This document shows, piece after piece, positions 58,734-64,000 of a DNA stretch of 64,000 bases. Made by a program: the position numbers and the translations under genes. Location of the stretch: contig JAMPHH010000007.1 in NCBI GenBank assembly GCA_023663505.1, forward strand, positions 1-64,000. The letters are read 5' to 3'. The notes beneath the pieces were generated by a model. That model searched no databases and was not told where the DNA came from. It saw only the letters and a program-made list of their open reading frames with translations. Numbering within the stretch: the stretch's first letter is position 1; each line of letters begins with the position of its first letter. The stretch is from Muribaculum sp. (lineage in GTDB: Bacteria > Bacillota > Clostridia > Lachnospirales > Lachnospiraceae).

Positions 58734-59588
58734 TTAATCCTCCAGATAGCGCATCAGCTCGTCATAACGCTCCTTAGCCTCCGCATACCCCTCTCGATAA
58801 AGCGCCCTTAATTTCTTCTGGTTGCGCTCGATACGCCCCACTTGGCTGGGCTTCTGGGGACGTATCACGAATATCTGTCCCTTCTCCTCCAATCGGTCAA
58901 TATAGTCCAGACATTCGTTGTACATGATATGACGGTTCTCCATAAGCTCCGCTACCTTAGGATATTTCACATAGCGCGCCTTTATGAGTGCCAATTGCGC
59001 CGAATCGATAGGTTTCCTGCGAAATCCCACCTCCTTCGTCATGACTACCACATTCTTGCGATTGCCGTCCAATACCGACTTTTGAATCGGAATCGCATCG
59101 CTCACGCCGCCGTCCAGATAAGGCTTCCCGTCAATCCTGACAATGCGCGCCGCCAAAGGCAAAGACGCCGAAGCCCTCAGCTTGTCAATATCCGCCCTCA
59201 TATCCTTAAGGCGCAGATATTCCGCCTTGCCCGTCTCCAGATTCGTCACCACGGCATAAGCCTTTCCCTCGTATTTAATAAAAGTCTCGTGGTCAAAGGG
59301 ATTCAGATAATCTGGAATCGTGTGATAGCACATATCCACGTTAAAGACGTCCCCCGACAGAATCAGGCTCTCCACGCTGCAATACCGATTCGTGTAGAGA
59401 TAGTCAACACTGATATCCAACGCCCTGCCGCGCTGTCCCGACAGATAACTGCACATATGGCACGCACCCGCTGACACTCCATAGATATTGCTGAACATCA
59501 ATCCCTTATCCATAAAAAAATCAAGCACTCCGGCGGTGTAAAGCCCCTTCATTCCGCCGCCCTCCAGAACAAGCCCTGAACGATACAT
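58734..59588 (-). CDS. patatin-like phospholipase family protein
   Basis: 284 residues with a Ser-Asp dyad: LVLEGGGMKGLYTAG (oxyanion loop), nucleophile Ser in GVSAGACH, and Asp in LDGGVSDAIP. Close to YjjU/RssA-type proteins. Cytoplasmic lipid-acyl hydrolase by family; substrate unknown. Start at 59588 after AGAGGAG with five bases spacing. uppP follows after 33 bases. Confidence 0.93.
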   Translation of the reverse strand: MYRSGLVLEGGGMKGLYTAGVLDFFMDKGLMFSNIYGVSAGACHMCSYLSGQRGRALDISVDYLYTNRYCSVESLILSGDVFNVDMCYHTIPDYLNPFDHETFIKYEGKAYAVVTNLETGKAEYLRLKDMRADIDKLRASASLPLAARIVRIDGKPYLDGGVSDAIPIQKSVLDGNRKNVVVMTKEVGFRRKPIDSAQLALIKARYVKYPKVAELMENRHIMYNECLDYIDRLEEKGQIFVIRPQKPSQVGRIERNQKKLRALYREGYAEAKERYDELMRYLED

Positions 59589-59714
59589 AACAACTCCTCT
59601 TTTCCTCACATTCTATCTCCATGTCAAAGCAGCTCACTGCGATGAGAAATTCGCATATTGTTTACAGCACTGCGATCACTCTGCTGCAGCCCGACCTTCC
59701 GCCGAACCGTTACG

Positions 59715-60917
59715 TCACTTCCCCTGACCTGCAGGATACTCCGCCCTCACAAAGCTTCGCAGCGCCTCCAGTGACCGCTCCACCTTCTCAGTGTCAATAC
59801 AATACGCCATACGGAAAAATCCGGGCGCGCCAAAGGTGTCCGCAGGAACCAGAATCAAATCATACTTCAACGCCTTCTGACAGAAAGCGATCGAATCCTC
59901 CTCCAAAGCCTTGGGGAAAATATAAAACGTGCCCCCGGGCTTCACGCAGGTAAAGCCCAGCTTCATCAGCTCCGCATATAAAATATTCATATTCGTCTCA
60001 TAAACCTTCAAATCCGCCGTTTTGTCCAATACCTGCGCCACCGCCAGCTGAATGATCGACGGCGGACAGTTGTGACCGATACCGCGGGAGATCTGCCCAC
60101 ACATATTCACCATAGTCTCCGCGTCCGGACAGGCGGGGTTGACCGCCACATAGCCGATGCGCTCCCCCGGAAGGGATAGGGACTTAGAGAAGGAATAACA
60201 CATAATGGTATTGTCATAGAAGCTCGACACGCAGGGCGCATCTACCCCCTCAAAGACGATCTCACGGTAAGGCTCGTCAGAGATCAGATAGATCTCATGC
60301 CCGTACTTGGCGGATTTATCCCTGAGAATATCCGTCAGCCCCTGCAGCGTCTCCGTCGAGTACACGATACCGGAAGGATTGTTGGGGGTATTGATCAGCA
60401 CCGCCTTCACCTTCTCCGAAAGCATCTCCTCAAAAGCCTCAAAATTAATCTGAAAGGTGTCCGTATTGGGCGGAACCACCTTAAGCGTCGCGCCCGTCAG
60501 GTCTACATAAGGGTGATACTCCGGGAAAAAAGGTGCAAAGGTGATAATCTCGTCCCCCGGCTCCGTCACCAGACGAAAAGCGTGTGCCAACGCTCCCGCA
60601 GCGCCGGAAGCCATGAAGATATGCTCCTTGCGATAGGGAATGCCAAACCGCTTCTCCAAGGACGCCGCAATCGCCTCCCGCACGGAGGTGATACCCAGAC
60701 TGGGACTGTACCCGTGCAGCTCCATAGGATTCTTCTCCGACAACAATCGTATCATCACATCAGTGAATTCCTTGGGAACCGACACGGAAGGATTGCCAAG
60801 GCTATAATCAAACACATTCTCATACCCTATCTCCTGCCCCCTCGATGTGGCAAACTCCGAAAGCTGTCTGATCACAGACTTTCCCGACAGCATATCCTTA
60901 TACCTTTGTACTAACAT
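59715..60917 (-). CDS. PLP-dependent aminotransferase, class I/II
   Basis: 400 residues of the aspartate-aminotransferase fold. PLP Lys in CYSFSKSLSLPGERIGY, NNPSGIVY, ISDEPYREIVF and the C-terminal Arg region (FRMAYCIDTEKVERS). The ATG at 60917 is preferred; an in-frame GTG lies four codons upstream. Substrate uncertain: aspartate or another common amino acid. Confidence 0.92.
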   Translation of the reverse strand: MLVQRYKDMLSGKSVIRQLSEFATSRGQEIGYENVFDYSLGNPSVSVPKEFTDVMIRLLSEKNPMELHGYSPSLGITSVREAIAASLEKRFGIPYRKEHIFMASGAAGALAHAFRLVTEPGDEIITFAPFFPEYHPYVDLTGATLKVVPPNTDTFQINFEAFEEMLSEKVKAVLINTPNNPSGIVYSTETLQGLTDILRDKSAKYGHEIYLISDEPYREIVFEGVDAPCVSSFYDNTIMCYSFSKSLSLPGERIGYVAVNPACPDAETMVNMCGQISRGIGHNCPPSIIQLAVAQVLDKTADLKVYETNMNILYAELMKLGFTCVKPGGTFYIFPKALEEDSIAFCQKALKYDLILVPADTFGAPGFFRMAYCIDTEKVERSLEALRSFVRAEYPAGQGK

Positions 60918-60970
60918 TTTGTACTCCACTCCCTTCGTTCCCTAGTCTTACGGCGCCATATGGCAAACCG

Positions 60971-62473
60971 TTACGAGTTATCCTCCTCCGCCCACGCCAG
61001 AGCGCACCTCACGGCACGTTTCCAGCCCTTGAGCAGCCTCCCCCGCCTGTCAGAATCCATGGCAGGCTCAAAGGCAGCCCCCAGCTGCCAGTTGGCGCGT
61101 ATCTCCTCCCTGTCATGCCAATATCCTACCGCCAGTCCCGCAAGGTATGCCGCCCCCAATGCGGTGGTCTCAATACAGCGCGGTCTCTCTACCGTAGTGT
61201 CAACGATATCCGCCTGAAACTGCATGAGAAAATCATTGGCGCTGGCGCCGCCGTCCACCTTCAGACTCCTCAGCGCCAATCCACTGTCCTGCTCCATGGC
61301 GCGAATCACATCCGCTGTCTGATAAGCAACGGACTCCAACACCGCCCGAACAAAATGCGCCTTGGTGCAGCCCCTTGTGATTCCCACCACGGTGCCCCGG
61401 GCGTATTGGTTCCAATAAGGCGCCCCCATACCCGCAAAGGCAGGCACCACATACACACCCGCGGTATCCTCCACCTGCTCGGCAAGCTCTTGGGATTGCG
61501 CCGCATTGCGAACCATATCCATGCTGTCGCGAAGCCACTGAACCCCCGCTCCCGCCACGAACACGCTGCCCTCCAAGGCATATTGCACACCCGCCCCCTC
61601 GGTGGCGGCAATGGTGGTGAGCAGCCCCGACTTGGAATCGATCGCCTGAATCCCTGTATTCATCAACAGAAAACAGCCTGTACCGTAGGTGTTCTTCACC
61701 TCTCCCTGCTCAAAGCAGCACTGACCAAATAACGCCGCCTGCTGATCTCCCGCGGCTCCGGCAATGGGTATCTCCCCTCCCAAAAATGACACATCTGTCA
61801 CTCCGCATCTTCCGCTGGAGGGTACCACAGTGGGAAGCATCGCCTCCGGAATCTGAAAATATTCCAAAATATCCCTATCCCATTTTAATGTATGAATATC
61901 AAACAACATGGTGCGGGAAGCGTTGGTGTAATCCGTCACATGCACCCTGCCCTTGGTGATGTTCCATATCAGCCAAGTGTCCACCGTGCCGAACACAAGC
62001 TCGCCTGCCTGCGCCCGCTCCCTCGCCCCCGATACATGGTCGAGAATCCATGCAATCTTGGTCGCGCTGAAGTACGCATCAGGAATCAGACCCGTCCGCT
62101 CCCTGATCACCCTGTCGAATCCGTCCCCCTGCAGCTTGTCTATCATGTCCGCGGTGCGTCGGCACTGCCAGACAATCGCATTATATACAGGCTCTCCTGT
62201 ATGCCTGTCCCACACGATCGTAGTCTCCCTCTGGTTCGTGATGCCGATTCCCTGTATCTGCGCAGCATCAGCGCCAATCTTCGCCATAGCCTCCGCAGCC
62301 ACCGCAAGCTGCGACGACCAGATCTCCATCGGGTCATGCTCCACCCAGCCGGGCTCGGGATAAATCTGTGTAAATTCCTTCTGCGCCATGGAACAGATAT
62401 TCCCGCCCTTGTCAAAAAGAATACAGCGGGAGCTGGTGGTTCCTTGGTCTAACGCCATGATATAACTTTTCAT
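60971..62473 (-). CDS. glpK: glycerol kinase
   Basis: ATP-dependent phosphorylation of glycerol. 500 residues: MALDQGTTSSRCILFD, GITNQRETTIVWDRHTGEP, NTYGTGCFLLMNTG, PAFAGMGAPYWN and KVDGGASANDF are all characteristic FGGY motifs. ATG 62473 follows GAGG by seven bases. No glycerol transporter or glpD lies next to it in the window. The PTS phosphorylation His region is not clearly conserved. Confidence 0.95.
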   Translation of the reverse strand: MKSYIMALDQGTTSSRCILFDKGGNICSMAQKEFTQIYPEPGWVEHDPMEIWSSQLAVAAEAMAKIGADAAQIQGIGITNQRETTIVWDRHTGEPVYNAIVWQCRRTADMIDKLQGDGFDRVIRERTGLIPDAYFSATKIAWILDHVSGARERAQAGELVFGTVDTWLIWNITKGRVHVTDYTNASRTMLFDIHTLKWDRDILEYFQIPEAMLPTVVPSSGRCGVTDVSFLGGEIPIAGAAGDQQAALFGQCCFEQGEVKNTYGTGCFLLMNTGIQAIDSKSGLLTTIAATEGAGVQYALEGSVFVAGAGVQWLRDSMDMVRNAAQSQELAEQVEDTAGVYVVPAFAGMGAPYWNQYARGTVVGITRGCTKAHFVRAVLESVAYQTADVIRAMEQDSGLALRSLKVDGGASANDFLMQFQADIVDTTVERPRCIETTALGAAYLAGLAVGYWHDREEIRANWQLGAAFEPAMDSDRRGRLLKGWKRAVRCALAWAEEDNS

Positions 62474-62532
62474 ACACATACCTCTGCACATCACAGGCTT
62501 CTGTCTGTGATACTGCCACCCATATACTCACA

Positions 62533-62573
62533 AAGACCCACACCTCTATCCTATGACAAGGAGGCGGGGTCTT
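62533..62573 (-). terminator. terminator-like hairpin after the deacetylase gene
   Basis: AAGACCC/GGGTCTT with inner CCTC/GAGG pairing, read on the minus strand. It precedes glpK and is followed by a short T stretch only. Confidence 0.5.
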
Positions 62574-62590
62574 CTATGATTTATTATAGA

Positions 62591-63418
62591 TCAACCATTA
62601 TATGCCGCGCTCAGATCCACATATGCTCCGCCCGGAACCTCAACGGTCTTCTTATCCCGCAAAGCAAGCCAGACACTCGCCGCGTTGGGATTGTACACCG
62701 CGTCGCAATCCGCCGAGAACTGCAGATTGCCCGCCGCCGTCATGTAATCCACAAACTCAATATTGGTGGCGTACCAGATATCGTCCCTGCCGCCCATGTA
62801 TTCACAGAATTCCTCGATCACATTCCAATTGTCATTATTGTCAAACTCATAGCTATGCCCCCAGACATACATGAGCTTCAGATATTGAGGCTTCTTAAAC
62901 TCGGCAAATTCCTTCGCCAGAGTCATAAGGCGGGGGTCATTGTGATGACAGGTCGCCTTCCACTCCATATAGTCCGTAGGCAGCTCAAACCCGCCTGTCG
63001 TCTCAACCACGCGCGCATACGCAACCCCGAGCTGACGGAACAACTGCTTGATCTCCTCGCTGTACGAGCCGTTGGGATAAGCGTGCCCCCTCACGATCAC
63101 ACCAAGAGTCTTCTCCAAGCCCTTGCGGTCCTCCAACAGCTCCTCCGCCACATTGCTCAGCGGACAACGCCCGATTGTGGGGTGCGTCATAGTGTGCGTC
63201 GCTATCTCGTGCCCCTTGTAGAGTTCCTTGATCCGCTCCTTCGGAAAGCGTGGCGGCTTCTTGTCAAGCCCCATCAGTCCATAATTCAAATTAAAGGTTC
63301 CCTTGATGCCATTCTTGTTAAAAATCGACAACAACCTCTCGTCCTGCAGCTTGCCGTCATCATAACTCATGGTCAGCGCTTTCGCCTTCCCCTCTGGAAA
63401 ACAAACATATACCTTCAT
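62591..63418 (-). CDS. polysaccharide deacetylase family protein
   Basis: 275 residues of the NodB fold (carbohydrate esterase 4). Catalytic base and metal Asp in LTMSYDDGKLQDERL, metal His pair in GHEIATHTMTHPTI. It lacks a signal peptide, which is unusual for a peptidoglycan or exopolysaccharide deacetylase, so a cytoplasmic sugar or other substrate is possible. Promoter TTGCGA-N16-TATACT is plausible upstream. Confidence 0.9.
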   Translation of the reverse strand: MKVYVCFPEGKAKALTMSYDDGKLQDERLLSIFNKNGIKGTFNLNYGLMGLDKKPPRFPKERIKELYKGHEIATHTMTHPTIGRCPLSNVAEELLEDRKGLEKTLGVIVRGHAYPNGSYSEEIKQLFRQLGVAYARVVETTGGFELPTDYMEWKATCHHNDPRLMTLAKEFAEFKKPQYLKLMYVWGHSYEFDNNDNWNVIEEFCEYMGGRDDIWYATNIEFVDYMTAAGNLQFSADCDAVYNPNAASVWLALRDKKTVEVPGGAYVDLSAAYNG

Positions 63419-63740
63419 CTTATCTCCTTTTCAGATATTATTGTCCGACCGAATATCCGGTTATCCCTGTTTCTTTTATAAGTATAACATTTTCTTCGGT
63501 TTTCGCAATAGTTTTTCATGTGGAACAAAAATATACTTGTTTCGATTTTTCTGTCACTTTTTTACTTCCGCATTGATAGCAGTATCACAAAAAAATCATG
63601 AGCGAACAAAACAATTTGCTATATAGGTCTTGTAATATTTTAAATATTGCAAAATCCTAAAAGGGCTTCCCGATTTCTCGGAAAGCCCCCATATAAGAAT
63701 TTTGGAGATATTTTTCGTAATGCGCATCTATGCAGTTATC
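63419..63740. other. intergenic, about 320 bases
   Basis: Contains the deacetylase promoter region near its left end and the terminator hairpin at 63663-63688 near the right. AT-rich between the two; I see no gene. Confidence 0.6.
63663..63688 (-). terminator. rho-independent terminator of the gene at the right edge
   Basis: GGGCTT-CCGA stem with a 4-base loop and one mismatch; on the minus strand it is followed by TTTTAGGATTTT. Confidence 0.75.
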
Positions 63741-64000
63741 TCACTTCTGAATCGGGACAACCTCCAAGGTCTCCAAATCAGGAAAATATTCATACCAGTC
63801 TATGTTCTCAGCTTCTGTGACGTCTGCCATTTCCCGCTCGACCTGTAAATATTTAATGCCCTGTATACCACTGTATGTGTCTGCTTGGTTATATATACTT
63901 CCTTCATATGGTTTACAGCCTAAAACAACCAATCTCTGCAACCCCTCAAGGTCGGCGTACTCACTCCCTTCCGAATAATTGTAAAACTCCGCCACCATTG
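63741..64000 (-). CDS. C-terminal part of a leucine-rich-repeat-like protein (partial)
   Basis: The frame is open to the right edge of the window, so this is the end of a longer gene. Visible are irregular repeats: LEGLQRLVVLGCKPY, GIQGIKYLQVEREM and FPDLETLEVVPIQK, reminiscent of leucine-rich repeats in secreted Lachnospiraceae proteins. No more can be said without the upstream sequence. Confidence 0.6.
   Translation of the reverse strand, partial: MVAEFYNYSEGSEYADLEGLQRLVVLGCKPYEGSIYNQADTYSGIQGIKYLQVEREMADVTEAENIDWYEYFPDLETLEVVPIQK

Noticed and set aside
63369..63626. 85-aa plus-strand hydrophobic frame
   Set aside because: It starts inside the deacetylase gene on the other strand and continues through AT-rich intergenic DNA without a ribosome site.

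Overview
The window looks like a chromosomal segment of a Firmicute, most likely a Lachnospiraceae (Clostridia). This rests on gene content and order: the mtaB, ireB, yrrK/ruvX, DUF1292, rnj, ylbF, mltG-like, trmR, trhP string, the hrcA-grpE-dnaK-dnaJ operon under a CIRCE element, an atp operon with an ATP synthase c subunit carrying sodium-type ligands, and a DUF4956/VTC/CotH cluster. I cannot name the species. Most genes are on the minus strand. I see no rRNA, tRNA, CRISPR array, transposase or prophage.

Layout. 1-5 kb: unknown protein, large membrane-anchored protein ending in a C39-peptidase-like fold, methyltransferase, hypothetical. 5-12.5 kb: complete F-type ATP synthase operon atpZ-I-B-E-F-H-A-G-D-C. 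12.7-16.7 kb: DUF402 protein, SleB-like cell-wall hydrolase, dCMP deaminase, rpiB, Sua5-type TsaC. 16.9-18.9 kb: small secreted peptide with a BlaI/BlaR1-type pair. 19-24.6 kb: glutamate-cysteine-ligase-like enzyme, orphan amino-acid binding protein, and a 1115-residue fusion of an SLC1-type transporter, Cache sensor, HAMP and SpoIIE phosphatase. 24.8-37 kb: RNA modification and RNA decay (trhP, trmR, RNase J, YlbF-like, mtaB, thiI with its cysteine desulfurase, rsmE, prmA), plus an HPr-like protein without its histidine. 37-46 kb is the accessory part: AAA/DUF4143 ATPase, MNT-HEPN toxin-antitoxin pair, a methyltransferase behind an erm-like leader, an FtsX-type ABC exporter, and a UPF0175/DUF3368 toxin-antitoxin cassette. 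46-53 kb: two-component system, heat-shock operon. 53-64 kb: DUF6465 protein, DUF4956-VTC-CotH operon, uppP, patatin, aminotransferase, glpK, polysaccharide deacetylase, and a gene cut by the window edge.

How it fits together. The ATP synthase is probably Na+-coupled. The 19-24.6 kb operon would link extracellular (perhaps cystine or glutamate-like) amino-acid sensing to a PP2C phosphatase and to gamma-glutamyl ligation; I find this the best candidate for an undescribed system. The methyltransferase at 39837-40595 has two leader peptides and mutually exclusive hairpins, so a ribosome-stalling switch is a concrete, testable prediction.

Intergenic DNA holds dispersed hairpin elements: an exact 67-bp repeat at 13286 and 29476, relatives sharing a GTAACnnTTCAGAA core, a paired double hairpin inside both the atp and dnaK operons, a 70-bp tandem repeat before prmA, and a 91-bp repeat around the MNT-HEPN pair. 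Site coordinates outside genes were counted by hand and may be off by a base or two.
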